In this document: positions 31,939 to 42,325 of the stretch, in pieces
How positions within the stretch are numbered: the stretch's first letter is position 1
Layout: each line of letters begins with the position of its first letter
Assembly: GCA_026002995.1 (NCBI GenBank)
Contig: BPGK01000001.1
Span: forward strand, 1,488,001-1,552,000
Source of the DNA: Gaiellaceae bacterium
GTDB lineage: Bacteria > Actinomycetota > Thermoleophilia > Gaiellales > Gaiellaceae
Direction: 5' to 3'
Length of the DNA: 64,000 nucleotides
The notes under the pieces: model-generated
Database searches by the model: none
Seen by the model: only the letters and a program-made list of their open reading frames with translations
What the model was told of the DNA's origin: nothing
Translations under genes and position numbers: made by a program

Positions 31939-33165
31939 CTACGACAGCCGACCGATGTCGTTCGTGATCCCGACGAAGAAGAGGAGGAGGACGAGCGCGA
32001 GCCCGATCACCGACACGCGCTCGTACACCTCGCGCCTGACGAAGCGACCGCGGGCCCCCTCGATGACGGTGAAGAGGATGTGCCCGCCGTCGAGCGGCAG
32101 GAGCGGAAGGAGGTTCAGGAGGGCGAGCGAGAGCGAGATGAGGCCGAGCACCCAGAGGTAGTTCTCGGCGCCGCGTTCGATCGCGTCGGACGAGGCCTGC
32201 GTGATGCCGATGGGGCTGGACACGTTCTCGCGGCCGTCGCCAATGGCGAGCGAGCCGATCGACTTCACGATCTCCCAGCTCACGAGGCCCGTGACGCGGA
32301 CTCCTTCCCGGATCGCAGGCAGGAGACCGAGCCCCTCGCCCCGCAGCGTGAACCCGAGGCGATACCGGCCGTCGACGTCGGCAGGCGAGACCGGACCGAG
32401 GTCGAGCTCCTCGCCGTCTCGGACGACGGTGATGACGATCGGCCTGCCCTCCGAGCTCGCGATCGTGTCGGCGATCTCGTCGGGCTCGACGCGCGTCCCG
32501 CCGATCGAGACGATGCGATCTCCGGGCTCGAGCCCGATCGACGCCGCGGGCGAGGTCACGCCAGGCGAGAGCTCCGGCGCGACCGCGGCGACGATCCGCG
32601 TCGGCTGCCCGGCGACGGTCATGAAGAGAACGCTGAAGAGGACGACGGCCAAGACGACGTTCGCCGCCGGACCGGCGCCGATGGCGACGAGCCGCTTCCA
32701 CGTCGCCGCCTTCCAGTACGCCTCGGGCCCGAGCGCGTCCCGGAGCTCGGCGATGCCCTTCTCCGCCCGCGCCCGAGCCGCCGAGGAGAGCGGCTGGCGG
32801 CGCAGGTCGCGCTCGAGCTCCTCGAGCGCCTCGAGCGCGCCGTCGAGATCGTCGTCGGCGAGGCGGCGCTCGACGCGATCGACCGGACCGGCCAGCGTCG
32901 GTGCCTCGGAGACGGCCTGGGAGAAGCGTCGCTCGGCATCGTGCGGGACCGGGCGGTGCATGCCCGGGATCGAGACGAATCCGCCGAGCGGGATCATCCC
33001 GATCCCGTACTCGATCCCGCCGCGACGCGTTCGCACGAGCGGCGGCGGAAAGCCGATGTAGAACTTCCGCGGGCGGAGCCCGACCGCGAGCGAGGCGAAG
33101 AAGTGACCCGCCTCGTGGACGAGGACGAGGAAGCCGAGACCGAGGATCGCGATCGCGAGGCTCAC
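31939..33165 (-). CDS. Site-2 (M50/RseP-type) intramembrane metalloprotease
   Basis: A 408-residue membrane protease cutting transmembrane substrates such as anti-sigma factors. Zinc motif HEAGHFFASLAVG in the first helix and the second ligand motif LLNLLPLLPLDGGHIL near the C-terminus. A PDZ domain lies at about 210-290 (GLEPGDRIVSIGGTRVEPDE). Between helices 1 and 2 is a roughly 70-residue charged helical insertion (LDGALEALEELERDLRR). GTG overlaps the dxr stop by 4 bp, the usual dxr-rseP pairing. Confidence 0.92.
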   Translation of the reverse strand: MSLAIAILGLGFLVLVHEAGHFFASLAVGLRPRKFYIGFPPPLVRTRRGGIEYGIGMIPLGGFVSIPGMHRPVPHDAERRFSQAVSEAPTLAGPVDRVERRLADDDLDGALEALEELERDLRRQPLSSAARARAEKGIAELRDALGPEAYWKAATWKRLVAIGAGPAANVVLAVVLFSVLFMTVAGQPTRIVAAVAPELSPGVTSPAASIGLEPGDRIVSIGGTRVEPDEIADTIASSEGRPIVITVVRDGEELDLGPVSPADVDGRYRLGFTLRGEGLGLLPAIREGVRVTGLVSWEIVKSIGSLAIGDGRENVSSPIGITQASSDAIERGAENYLWVLGLISLSLALLNLLPLLPLDGGHILFTVIEGARGRFVRREVYERVSVIGLALVLLLFFVGITNDIGRLS

Positions 33166-34250
33166 GTCGGGGTCAGCCTCCCAGCCGCGTGCCGCCTGGC
33201 CTCCTCGTCGGCCTCGACGAGCTCGTCCAGGTCGCGAGCCGGAGCCCCGTCGACGGCCCCGAGGGCGTCCTCGACGACGGTGGCGATGTCGGTGAACCGC
33301 ACGAGCCCGCGCAGGAACGCCTCCACGGCCACCTCGTTCGCCGCGTTGAAGGCGCACGGGTACGTGCCTCCACGCTCGCCGGCCTCCCGCGCGAGACGGA
33401 GCAGCGGGAAGCGCTCCGTGTCGGGCGGCTCGAACTCCAGCGTGAGGCCGGCGCGGAAGTCGAGCGGCGCGACCGGCGTCTCCCTCCGCTCGGGGTAGGT
33501 GAGAGCGAACGAGATCGGGACGCGCATGTCCGGGTAGCCGAGGTGCGCCAGCGCGGCGCCGTCCCGGAGACGGACGATCGCGTGGACCACGGAGCTCGGA
33601 TGGACGACGACCTCGATCCGGTCGTAGGGAAGCCCGAACAGGAAGTGGGCCTCGATCACCTCGAGGCCCTTGTTCGCGAGCGTCGCCGAGTCGATCGTGA
33701 TCTTCGGCCCCATCGACCAGGTCGGGTGCGCGAGCGCCTCCTCCACCGTGACCGCGTCGAGCTCGTGGAGCGGCCGCTCGCGGAACGGGCCGCCAGAGGC
33801 CGTCAGGACGATCGAGTCGACGGTCTCGGGCGCGCGCCCCTCGCAGCACTGGAAGACGGCCGAGTGCTCGCTGTCGACGGGGAGCAGGAGCCCTCCCCCC
33901 CGCTTCCAGGCGTCGAGCGCAAGATCGCCGGCTGCGACGAGGCTCTCCTTGTTCGCGAGCGCGAGCGTCACCCCGTGCTCGAGCGCCCACAGCGTCGCCC
34001 GCACGCCCGCGAAGCCGACGACGGCGTTGAGGACGATGTCGGGCTCGGCCGCCTCGAGCAGCGCGACGGGATCGCCGCCGACCTGCACGTGCGACACGCC
34101 GTAGGCGGATGCGAGCGCTTCGAGGTCGGTCGAGCCGGATGCGAGCGCGCACACGTCGAGCTCGGGGCGCGCGGAGACGACCTCGAGCGCCTGACGCCCG
34201 ATCGATCCCGTCGCGCCGAGAATCGCGACTCGCCTGCGGTCTGCGGCCAC
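33162..34250 (-). CDS. dxr: 1-deoxy-D-xylulose 5-phosphate reductoisomerase
   Basis: NADPH-dependent second step of the MEP pathway. It has 362 residues. NADPH motif ILGATGSIGRQALEVV, NKESLVAAGD, the flexible substrate loop WSMGPKITIDSATLANKGLE and the catalytic Glu/Asp region VDSEHSAVFQ are all present. The GTG has TAGCCT 6 nt upstream although cdsA is only 35 bp away, suggesting an internal leaderless promoter. Coupled to the M50 protease. Confidence 0.95.
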   Translation of the reverse strand: MAADRRRVAILGATGSIGRQALEVVSARPELDVCALASGSTDLEALASAYGVSHVQVGGDPVALLEAAEPDIVLNAVVGFAGVRATLWALEHGVTLALANKESLVAAGDLALDAWKRGGGLLLPVDSEHSAVFQCCEGRAPETVDSIVLTASGGPFRERPLHELDAVTVEEALAHPTWSMGPKITIDSATLANKGLEVIEAHFLFGLPYDRIEVVVHPSSVVHAIVRLRDGAALAHLGYPDMRVPISFALTYPERRETPVAPLDFRAGLTLEFEPPDTERFPLLRLAREAGERGGTYPCAFNAANEVAVEAFLRGLVRFTDIATVVEDALGAVDGAPARDLDELVEADEEARRHAAGRLTPT

Positions 34251-34256
34251 CGTGGA

Positions 34257-34262
34257 AGGCTA
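34257..34262 (-). promoter_or_regulatory. Probable internal -10 before dxr
   Basis: Minus-strand TAGCCT, 6 nt before GTG 34250, between cdsA and dxr. Confidence 0.4.
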
Positions 34263-34285
34263 ACGCCCCGACCGTTCAGAACAGG

Positions 34286-35089
34286 CTACGCCTGGCCGAA
34301 CGCGAGGATGACGAGGTACGCGACGGGCCCCGCCCAGAGCAGCGAGTCGAGCCGGTCGAGCATGCCGCCGTGCCCAGCGAGGACGCGTCCCGAGTCCTTC
34401 GTCCGCAGATCGCGCTTGATCGCGGACTCGAAGAGGTCGCCCGCCACGGAGGCGACGGCGATCGCGGCCCCGAGGGCGAGCATCTCCGCAGGCGCGAGGA
34501 ACTCCCCGCGATCGCGGTAGAGGATGAGGAACGAGACGAGCATCGCCGCGAAGACGCCCCCGACGAGCCCCTCCCACGACTTCCCAGGGGAGATCGCAGG
34601 AGCGAGCTTGTGCCGTCCGAGGGCTCTGCCGACGAAGAACGCCGCCGTGTCGGCGGCGAAGACCGTGAACAGGACTGCCATGAGGGCCCAGAAGCCGTGC
34701 TCCGGAATCGCGCGGACGAGGAGCAGCATCCCGAGCCCCCCGCCGACCCATGCCACCCCGAGCAAGGTCACGCCGAAAGAGGCGGTCGCCGAAGGCCTGA
34801 CGTCGGCGAGGCCGAAGGCGAGGAACGCGACGAGGAGCGTGGACAGGAGCCCGCCGAGCATCCAGGCGAGGCCTCCGAGCTCGAGCCCGAGGAGCGTGAG
34901 GACGAAGCCGGCGTAGCCGCCGATCACGAGCGGTCTCAGCTCGCGGGCCATCCGGTACAGCTCATGGAGGCAGACCAGGCCAGCCGCGAGCGCGAGCGCA
35001 ACGAGCCACCAACCGCCGAGGTAGGCGACTCCGATTACGGCCGGCAGCAGGACCGCCGCGACGAGGATGCGGGAGCCGAGACCGCTCAC
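34286..35089 (-). CDS. cdsA: Phosphatidate cytidylyltransferase
   Basis: A 267-residue polytopic enzyme making CDP-diacylglycerol from phosphatidic acid and CTP. About eight membrane segments, with the C-terminal family signature from GDLFESAIKRDLRTKDSG to GHGGMLDRLDSLL and DTAAFFVGRALGRHKLAPAI. GTG overlaps the uppS stop. Its product feeds the phosphatidyltransferase at 16.4 kb. Confidence 0.95.
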   Translation of the reverse strand: MSGLGSRILVAAVLLPAVIGVAYLGGWWLVALALAAGLVCLHELYRMARELRPLVIGGYAGFVLTLLGLELGGLAWMLGGLLSTLLVAFLAFGLADVRPSATASFGVTLLGVAWVGGGLGMLLLVRAIPEHGFWALMAVLFTVFAADTAAFFVGRALGRHKLAPAISPGKSWEGLVGGVFAAMLVSFLILYRDRGEFLAPAEMLALGAAIAVASVAGDLFESAIKRDLRTKDSGRVLAGHGGMLDRLDSLLWAGPVAYLVILAFGQA

Positions 35090-35850
35090 CGGCGCGCGCC
35101 GAATCGCCGTACTCGCGTCTGGAACTCCTCGAGCGCGGCACGCAGATCGTCCTCGCCGAAGTCGGGCCAGAGGGTGTCGGTGAACACGAGCTCGGCGTAC
35201 GCCGACTGCCAGAGCAGGAAGTTCGAGAGGCGCTTCTCGCCGGAGGTGCGGATCACGAGGTCGGGCTCGGGGAGGTCCGGCGCGAAGAGGCGCGCTTGGA
35301 TGGCCTCCTCCGTGACTGCCTCCGCTGCGATGCCGTCGGCGACGATGCGCCGCGCAGCGGCGACGAGCTCAGCCCGGCTCCCGTAGTCGAACGCGATCCA
35401 GAGCGAAAGTCGCGTATTGCCGTCCGTCTCGCGCTCGAGCAGCTCCATCTTCTCCTGGAGCTCGACGGGTATGCGATCGCGACGCCCGACGAAGCGCGTG
35501 CAGACGCCCTGGCGGGCGAGGTCCGGCAGCTCCCGATCGATCGTCTCGGACATGAGCTCGAGGATCGACTCGACCTCGTCCGGGGGGCGCGCCCAGTTCT
35601 CGGTCGAGAACGCGTACACCGCGAGCGAGCGGACACCGAGCGCGATCGCCGCCTCGACCGTGCGCCGGAGCGCACGAGCGCCCTCGCGATGCCCTGCTTC
35701 GACGGGAAGCCCCCGCGCGGCCGCCCAGCGCCCGTTGCCGTCCATGATGATCGCGACGCTGCGCGCCGTGGCGACGCCCGCGTCCGTCGCGGCGGGCGCG
35801 TGGCCGATCGCCGGCGGCGCGGGCCGACTCGAGTCCGGGCCTCGGCTCAC
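35086..35850 (-). CDS. uppS: Isoprenyl transferase (undecaprenyl diphosphate synthase type)
   Basis: A 254-residue cis-prenyltransferase producing the lipid carrier for cell-wall synthesis. Motifs are IIMDGNGRWAAARGLP, GHREGARALRRTVE, YAFSTENWARP and the C-terminal PDLVIRTSGEKRLSNFLLWQ. Chain length cannot be read from sequence. The proline/alanine-rich N-terminus (about 28 residues) is longer than usual. GTG overlaps the frr stop by 4 bp and the gene overlaps cdsA by 4 bp. Confidence 0.94.
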   Translation of the reverse strand: MSRGPDSSRPAPPAIGHAPAATDAGVATARSVAIIMDGNGRWAAARGLPVEAGHREGARALRRTVEAAIALGVRSLAVYAFSTENWARPPDEVESILELMSETIDRELPDLARQGVCTRFVGRRDRIPVELQEKMELLERETDGNTRLSLWIAFDYGSRAELVAAARRIVADGIAAEAVTEEAIQARLFAPDLPEPDLVIRTSGEKRLSNFLLWQSAYAELVFTDTLWPDFGEDDLRAALEEFQTRVRRFGARR

Positions 35851-36410
35851 ACCTCCATGATCTCGGCCTCTTTCGCCTTCAAGAGGTCGTCGATCGTCCT
35901 CGTGTGCTCGTCGGTGATCTTCTGCACCTGCTGCTCGGCGCGCCGCTCCTCGTCGTCGCCGACCTCACCGTTGACGACGAGCTCGCGCAGGTGTTGGAGC
36001 ACGTCGCGGCGGACGTTTCGGATCGCGACCTTGCCGTCCTCGGCGACCCGGCGAACGACCTTCACGAGCTCCTTGCGACGCTCCTCGGTCAAGGGCGGGA
36101 TCGGAAGCCTGATCACCTTCCCGTCATTCGAGGGCGTGAGGCCGAGATCCGACTCCTGGATCGCGCGCTCGATCGTCTTCATCGCCCCCGGATCGAACGG
36201 CTGCACGGTGAGGAGCCGCGGCTCGGGGGCCGAGATCGAGGCCAGGCTCTTGAGCGGGGTCGGCGTCCCGTAGTAGTCGATGGTGATCCGATCGAGGAGC
36301 GCGGGAGAGGCGCGGCCGGTCCGGATGGAGTTGAACTCCTGGTGCGTCGCCTCGATCGACCTGTCCATCCGGCGCCTCGCATCGGCCAGGAACTCCTCGA
36401 TCGCTGCCAT
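35847..36410 (-). CDS. frr: Ribosome recycling factor
   Basis: A 187-residue factor that with EF-G splits post-termination ribosomes. Features are IRTGRASPALLDRI, YYGTPTPLKSLASI, SDLGLTPSNDGKVIRLPIPP and the long helical arm LTEERRKELVKVVRRVAE. ATG preceded by GGAGG. It lies 17 bp after pyrH in the canonical rpsB-tsf-pyrH-frr order. Confidence 0.96.
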   Translation of the reverse strand: MAAIEEFLADARRRMDRSIEATHQEFNSIRTGRASPALLDRITIDYYGTPTPLKSLASISAPEPRLLTVQPFDPGAMKTIERAIQESDLGLTPSNDGKVIRLPIPPLTEERRKELVKVVRRVAEDGKVAIRNVRRDVLQHLRELVVNGEVGDDEERRAEQQVQKITDEHTRTIDDLLKAKEAEIMEV

Positions 36411-36427
36411 GCGTCCTCCTCTCTCGA

Positions 36428-38003
<1,576 letters not shown>

Positions 38004-38007
<4 letters not shown>

Positions 38008-38837
38008 TCGCTCTCCCCTTCCTCCGCGGCCACGGCCGCCACGGTCTCGACGGGCTCGGACGCCTCGTCCGAGACTGCCGCCGTCTCGGACTCCTCCGGG
38101 GCGGGCTCGGACGCCTCGACAGGTGGCGCTGCGCTCTCGATCTCCTCGACCGTGACCTTCGCTCGCCCCGCGGCGATGCCATCGGCGATGACGCGCGCCA
38201 CGAGCGTGCACGAGCGGATCGCGTCGTCGTTCCCAGGGATGACGAAGTCCGCCTCGTCGGGGTCGCAGTTCGTGTCGACGAGCCCGATGACCGGGATTCC
38301 GAGACGGCGCGCCTCGCGCACGGCGAGCTGTTCCTTCTTCAGGTCGATGACGAAGACCGCGTCCGGTTGGCGCTTCATGTCGGCGACGCCGCCGAGGTTC
38401 GCCTCGAGCTTCTCGAGGTCGGCCTCCATCGCGATGCGCTCCTTGGGCGGGAGCAGGTCGAGCTGCCCGCTCTCCTTGAGCCGCCGGAGGTCGTGCAGGT
38501 ACGCGATGCGCTCCGCGATCGTGCGCCAGTTCGTCAGGAGGCCGCCGAGCCAACGGTGGTTGACGTACGGCATGCCGACGCGGCCGGCGTGCTCGGCCAC
38601 GGCATCCTGGGCCTGCTTCTTCGTGCCGACGAAGAGGATGGTTCCCCCGCGCTCGGCGACGTTGCGGGCGAAGGCGTACGCCTCCTCGAGCAGCGCCTGC
38701 GTCTGCGTCAGGTCGATGATGTAGATGCCGCCGCGCTCGCCGAAGATGTAGCGGCGCATCTTCGGGTTCCAGCGACGGGTCTGGTGCCCGAAGTGGACGC
38801 CCGCCTCGAGCAGCTCGCGCATGGTCACGACTGACAC
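38004..38837 (-). CDS. rpsB: 30S ribosomal protein S2
   Basis: A 277-residue S2. Characteristic segments are [56 protein letters not shown] and [20 protein letters not shown]. The C-terminal 45 residues form an acidic Ala/Glu/Ser-rich tail beyond the core. GTG 38837 is favoured by AAAGGGG 8 nt upstream; ATG 38822 is the alternative. Starts the rpsB-tsf-pyrH-frr-uppS-cdsA-dxr group. Confidence 0.95.
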
Positions 38838-38961
38838 GTGATCAGCCCCTTTCGTGGGTTGGGTTCGGTGCACCGACGGGCCGGACGGAACCGAGCGCAG
38901 AGCTTCGGCACCCCCGCCACGGCTGGTCGCCGGGTAGTGGGACACGACGCGCGACAGTGTA
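38838..38961 (-). promoter_or_regulatory. rpsB promoter and leader
   Basis: TACACT (38961-38956) is a likely -10. A leader of about 110 nt with a Shine-Dalgarno follows, in contrast to the leaderless genes nearby. Long leaders before rpsB often carry autoregulatory structure; I could not assign a known fold. Confidence 0.4.
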
Positions 38962-38971
38962 GCCACGACCG

Positions 38972-39874
38972 TCACCCCGCTCGGGCTCGCTCGAGCGCCG
39001 CCTCGAGATCGGCCGGGAGCGGCGACTCGAAGGAGAGCTCCTCGCCCGTCACCGGATGCAGGAAGCGGAGGCGGTAGGCGTGCAGGAACTGGCGCTCGAG
39101 GCCGAGGTCGCCGCGAGCGCCGTACAGCGGATCGCCGGCGACGGGGAGGCCGATCGCCTGGAGGTGGACACGGATCTGGTGTGTCCTCCCCGTCTCGAGG
39201 CGCACGTCGAGCAACGCGTGCTCGGGCATCGCCTCCACCACCTCGAAGAACGACACCGCGTCCCGCGGCTCGTCGCTGTCGAGCGAGCGCCGGGTCGGAT
39301 CGCGCCGGTCGCGTCCCAGCGGCGCGTCGATTCGGCCCGTGCGCGAGCGCGGCCTGCCTCGCACGAGAGCGAGGTAGCGGCGCTCGACCTCCCGACGCCG
39401 GATCGCGTCCGTGAGCGCACGCCACGCCTCCTCCGAGCGCGTGGCGACGAGGAGCCCCGACGTCCCCTTGTCGAGGCGGTGCACGATGCCCGGTCGGTTC
39501 GGATCCGGACCTCCCGCTGCGCCGAGCGCGAGGAGCTGCGAGGCCAGGGTCGGCTCGCGCGTCCCGGCTCCGGGGTGCACGACGAGCCCGGCCGGCTTGT
39601 CCACGACCACGAGGTCGTCGTCCTCGAAGACGACGCGGACCGCGACGGGCCTCGGCTCGAGGACGGAGGGCTCCTCGGGCAGAACGACCTCCACGACGGC
39701 GCCCGGGCGAAGCCGATGGCTCTTGGGTCGGGGCGCCCCGTCGACGAGCACCGCGCCGTCCGCGAGGAGCCGCTCGGCGTGCGACCGTGACCCGATCTCG
39801 GGGCGCGCGGCGAGGACTGCGTCGAGCCGGAAGCCGCCCTCGTGCTCAGCGACGCTGAAGCGAAGCGACCGCAT
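38972..39874 (-). CDS. Pseudouridine synthase, RluD-type
   Basis: A 300-residue RluA/RluD-family synthase acting on rRNA. N-terminal S4 domain ([30 protein letters not shown]). Catalytic domain with [17 protein letters not shown] containing the active Asp, [18 protein letters not shown] and [13 protein letters not shown] 39874 lies 26 bp inside the lspA 3' end, so lspA and this gene overlap and are probably coupled, the usual neighbour pair. Confidence 0.93.
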   Translation of the reverse strand: MRSLRFSVAEHEGGFRLDAVLAARPEIGSRSHAERLLADGAVLVDGAPRPKSHRLRPGAVVEVVLPEEPSVLEPRPVAVRVVFEDDDLVVVDKPAGLVVHPGAGTREPTLASQLLALGAAGGPDPNRPGIVHRLDKGTSGLLVATRSEEAWRALTDAIRRREVERRYLALVRGRPRSRTGRIDAPLGRDRRDPTRRSLDSDEPRDAVSFFEVVEAMPEHALLDVRLETGRTHQIRVHLQAIGLPVAGDPLYGARGDLGLERQFLHAYRLRFLHPVTGEELSFESPLPADLEAALERARAG

Positions 39875-40448
39875 CGCGCCTGGCCGGTGCGGGACGCGGC
39901 CGGTCGGAGAGGACGAGCGCGCCGAAGACGAGGGCGACACCCACGACGATGAAGGTGTCGGCGAGGTTGAACGCCGGCCAGACGGAGATGTCGAGGAAGT
40001 CCGTCACGTGACCGAGCCGGATCCGATCGACGAGGTTGGCGAGGCTTCCGCCCAGGACGAGCCCGAGCGCGACCGGGAGCAGCGGATGCCGCCGTCCGGA
40101 GCGTGCGAAGAACCAGAGCATGCCGAGCACCGCCAGCACGGTGATCCCGATCACGAAGGACGTCCGGCTCGCGAAGAGGCCGAAGGCGATGCCCGAGTTC
40201 TGGACGTGGTGGATGGCGATCGGACCGACGAGCGTTACGCTCTCTCCCAGGTCGAGAGTCCGCGCGATGATCGTCTTCGTGAGCTGGTCGGCTGTCACAG
40301 CCGCCGCGGCGACCGCCGCTAGGGCGAGCCACTGCGCCCGGCCGGGCGCGAGCGAGCGTTCGGCGGACGAGATGGGCTGCAACGCGTTCGCAGTGGAGCC
40401 GACACGCACCTCCGTCCGGAGGGCGTCGCCCCGGGCAGGCTCGCTCAC
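39846..40448 (-). CDS. lspA: Lipoprotein signal peptidase
   Basis: Membrane aspartyl protease cleaving prolipoprotein signal peptides. It has 200 residues and four hydrophobic segments. The catalytic regions are VTADQLTK, NSGIAFGLFA, LGGSLANLVDRI with the first Asp and FNLADTFIVVGV with the second. An N-terminal extension of about 38 residues precedes the first helix. GTG overlaps the traR-type stop by 4 bp. Confidence 0.94.
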   Translation of the reverse strand: MSEPARGDALRTEVRVGSTANALQPISSAERSLAPGRAQWLALAAVAAAAVTADQLTKTIIARTLDLGESVTLVGPIAIHHVQNSGIAFGLFASRTSFVIGITVLAVLGMLWFFARSGRRHPLLPVALGLVLGGSLANLVDRIRLGHVTDFLDISVWPAFNLADTFIVVGVALVFGALVLSDRPRPAPARRDAVASLQRR

Positions 40449-40807
40449 CGGCCTTCCTGCGCGCGCTTGTCGTCGAGACAGAGCGTCGCGTAGGGGACGG
40501 CTGCGAGCCGCTCCTCGGATATCGGACGGCCGCAGACGACGCAGGTCCCGTACGTGCCCTCGTCGATCCGGCGAAGCGCGGCCTCGATCTCGGCGAGGAG
40601 GTGCTCGGCGTTCTCCTCGAGCCCGCCGTCCAGCTCGCGCATGAAGGTGTCGGTGGCGTGGTCGGCGAGCCCGTCTCCCGGCCCGCTTGCGAGGTCACCG
40701 GTCTCGTCGCTGATCGAGCCGTCGTGGTTGACCGTCGCGAGCGCGGCGCTCAAGCGTCGCCGCTCCTCCTCCAGCATCGCTCGGATGCGAGCGAGGTCGA
40801 GCGTCAT
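40445..40807 (-). CDS. TraR/DksA-type zinc-finger protein
   Basis: A 120-residue DksA/TraR-family protein. Coiled N-terminus (RIRAMLEEERRRLSAAL), then DHATDTFMRELDGGLEENA and a C-terminal zinc-finger region CVVCGRPISEERLAAVPYA followed by CLDDK. The last Cys of the usual Cys4 site is Asp, leaving three Cys. Such proteins bind the RNA-polymerase secondary channel or have other roles; which applies here is open. ATG overlaps the stop of a possible 22-codon leader peptide and its own stop overlaps lspA. Confidence 0.87.
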   Translation of the reverse strand: MTLDLARIRAMLEEERRRLSAALATVNHDGSISDETGDLASGPGDGLADHATDTFMRELDGGLEENAEHLLAEIEAALRRIDEGTYGTCVVCGRPISEERLAAVPYATLCLDDKRAQEGR

Positions 40808-40872
40808 CGCGTACCTGCCTCGGCCCGTGCGGGGCGCGCCCGACGACGGAAACGTGTCGTTCGCTCGTCCAC
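40804..40872 (-). CDS. Possible leaderless Arg-rich leader peptide before the traR-type gene
   Basis: GTG 40872 lies 6 nt after a minus-strand TATCCT and opens a 22-codon frame, nine of the codons Arg (segment VDERTTRFRRRARPAR). Its TGA overlaps the ATG of the next gene as ATGA. The geometry matches coupled genes in this genome, but no homologue is known, and the downstream gene could be translated without it. Confidence 0.33.
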   Translation of the reverse strand: MDERTTRFRRRARPARAEAGTR

Positions 40873-40919
40873 GGCGCAAGGATATCCCGCGCGGGACGAC
40901 CCTCGGCCGCGACCGGAGC

Positions 40920-41417
40920 TCAGCCGGCGATACGGCGGATGCCGGTGTCCGATTGCTCTTCGACGCGGGCTGTCTCCTCCGCGGGCGCCTCGCTCTCGGG
41001 GGCGCCGGGCCAGCCCTCGAGCACGCCGAGCGCCGTCCGGAGCTGCTCGCGAATGCGGATCGACTCCTCCTCGAGGCGTCGCTTCTCGGCGGCCGCCTCG
41101 CGCGTCACCCTCCGCCCTTCCGCGTGCGCCTCTTGGACGATGAGGTCGGCCTCGCGACGCGCCTGCTCCTTCATCTCCTGCGCGGCGCGCTCCGCAGACA
41201 CGAGCGTCGAGCGAAGGAGCGCCTCGAGCTCGCGGTGTTTCGCGATCTCGGCCTCCAGCTCCTCGACGCGGTCCGCGAGGTCTGCGCGCTCCCGCCAGAC
41301 CTGCTCGAAGCTGTCGGCGATGTCGGTGAGGAGCTGCTCGACGACGGACTTCCGGTACCCGCGCAGCCAGGCGCGACGGAGTTGGACGTGGCGTATCTCC
41401 ACGGGTGAGAGCGACAT
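40920..41417 (-). CDS. DivIVA/Wag31-type coiled-coil protein
   Basis: A 165-residue membrane-curvature-sensing coiled-coil protein that organises polar growth or septation in actinobacteria. The N-terminal DivIVA domain is LSPVEIRHVQLRRAWLRGY, followed by heptad-rich helices (RVEELEAEIAKHRELEAL, EMKEQARREADLIVQEA). The C-terminal 35 residues are acidic and probably disordered. ATG preceded by GGAGG, 9 bp after the YggT-type gene. Confidence 0.88.
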   Translation of the reverse strand: MSLSPVEIRHVQLRRAWLRGYRKSVVEQLLTDIADSFEQVWRERADLADRVEELEAEIAKHRELEALLRSTLVSAERAAQEMKEQARREADLIVQEAHAEGRRVTREAAAEKRRLEEESIRIREQLRTALGVLEGWPGAPESEAPAEETARVEEQSDTGIRRIAG

Positions 41418-41426
41418 GCGACCTCC

Positions 41427-41762
41427 TTACAGGAGCGCCTCGATGAGGCGGTTGGCGAGCTCGGCCGCGACGAGCAGGACGACGACGGCGACGACCGGCG
41501 ACAGGTCGAGCGGGCCCAGGGTGGGGATCCGTCCGCGGAAGAGACCGATGTACGGGCCGACGACTTCGTCCAGGAAGCGTTGCACAGCGGCGGCCGTGCG
41601 GGAGTAGGGCAACCGAACCCAGGAGAGGATGACCCACGCGAGGATCAGCAGCACGTAGATCGAGACGAACGCCCGCACGAAGCTCTGCAGCGACGAGGCC
41701 GCATCGGCGAGCACGGGCGAAGCGACGACGCCCATGACACCCATGTTCGCCGCCGGGATCAC
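41427..41762 (-). CDS. YggT-family membrane protein
   Basis: A 111-residue protein with two hydrophobic segments (FVSIYVLLILAWVILSWV and LSPVVAVVVLLVAAELANRL) separated by the conserved VGPYIGLFRGRIP loop, the standard YggT layout next to sepF and divIVA. Function is poorly defined in the family. In-frame ATGs at 41744 and 41735 are alternative starts. Confidence 0.85.
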   Translation of the reverse strand: MIPAANMGVMGVVASPVLADAASSLQSFVRAFVSIYVLLILAWVILSWVRLPYSRTAAAVQRFLDEVVGPYIGLFRGRIPTLGPLDLSPVVAVVVLLVAAELANRLIEALL

Positions 41763-41778
41763 CGATCCCTGCTTCGGG

Positions 41779-42306
41779 CTACGCCTGGTTGAAGAAGCCG
41801 CCCCGCTCGAGGGCCCGCGCGCGCTCCTCCGCGGAGAGCTCCACGTTGCGCGGGGTGAGCAGGAAGACCTTGTCGGCGACGCGCTGCATGCTTCCGTCGA
41901 GCGCGTACGTGAGCCCGCTCGCGAAGTCGATGAGTCGCTTCGAGAGGTCGGTGTCGGCCCCTTGCAGGTTCACGATAACCGGGATCTGGGCCTTGAAGCG
42001 ATCGGCGATCTGCTGCGCGTCGTTGAAGCTCCGCGGGATGACGAGGTGCACCTTCGCGGGCGGCCCGGGCTCGACGCTCCGCAGCCGAGGAGGGCTGCGG
42101 CGCGCCCGCGCCTGCACGGGCGCTTCTTCCGACGGCCACTCGTCGACCTCGGGCGCGCTCGGCAACCTGCGGACGTTCTGCCGGTCCCGCCGTCGGTAGC
42201 TCTCCTCGAGGTGCTCGTTCGTGACGTAGCCGTCCTCGTCCCACTCGTCGTCCTCGGCGATCCCGAAGTAGACGAGCGTGCGGTTCCAGAGCTCTCCCAG
42301 CCCCAT
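41779..42306 (-). CDS. sepF: Cell division protein SepF
   Basis: Membrane anchor and bundler for FtsZ. It has 175 residues. An N-terminal amphipathic helix (MGLGELWNRTLVYFGI) is followed by an acidic/basic linker and a C-terminal SepF domain (KVHLVIPRSFNDAQQIADRF, VIVNLQGADTDLSKRLIDFA, DKVFLLTPRNVELS). ATG 42306 is 9 nt after TAGAAT; GTG 42312 is an alternative. Upstream of yggT and divIVA. Confidence 0.93.
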   Translation of the reverse strand: MGLGELWNRTLVYFGIAEDDEWDEDGYVTNEHLEESYRRRDRQNVRRLPSAPEVDEWPSEEAPVQARARRSPPRLRSVEPGPPAKVHLVIPRSFNDAQQIADRFKAQIPVIVNLQGADTDLSKRLIDFASGLTYALDGSMQRVADKVFLLTPRNVELSAEERARALERGGFFNQA

Positions 42307-42315
42307 GACCACGCG

Positions 42316-42321
42316 ATTCTA
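42316..42321 (-). promoter_or_regulatory. Probable -10 before sepF
   Basis: Minus-strand TAGAAT (5 of 6 consensus), 9 nt before ATG 42306 and 5 bp past the yggS stop. Confidence 0.45.
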
Positions 42322-42325
42322 GGTG

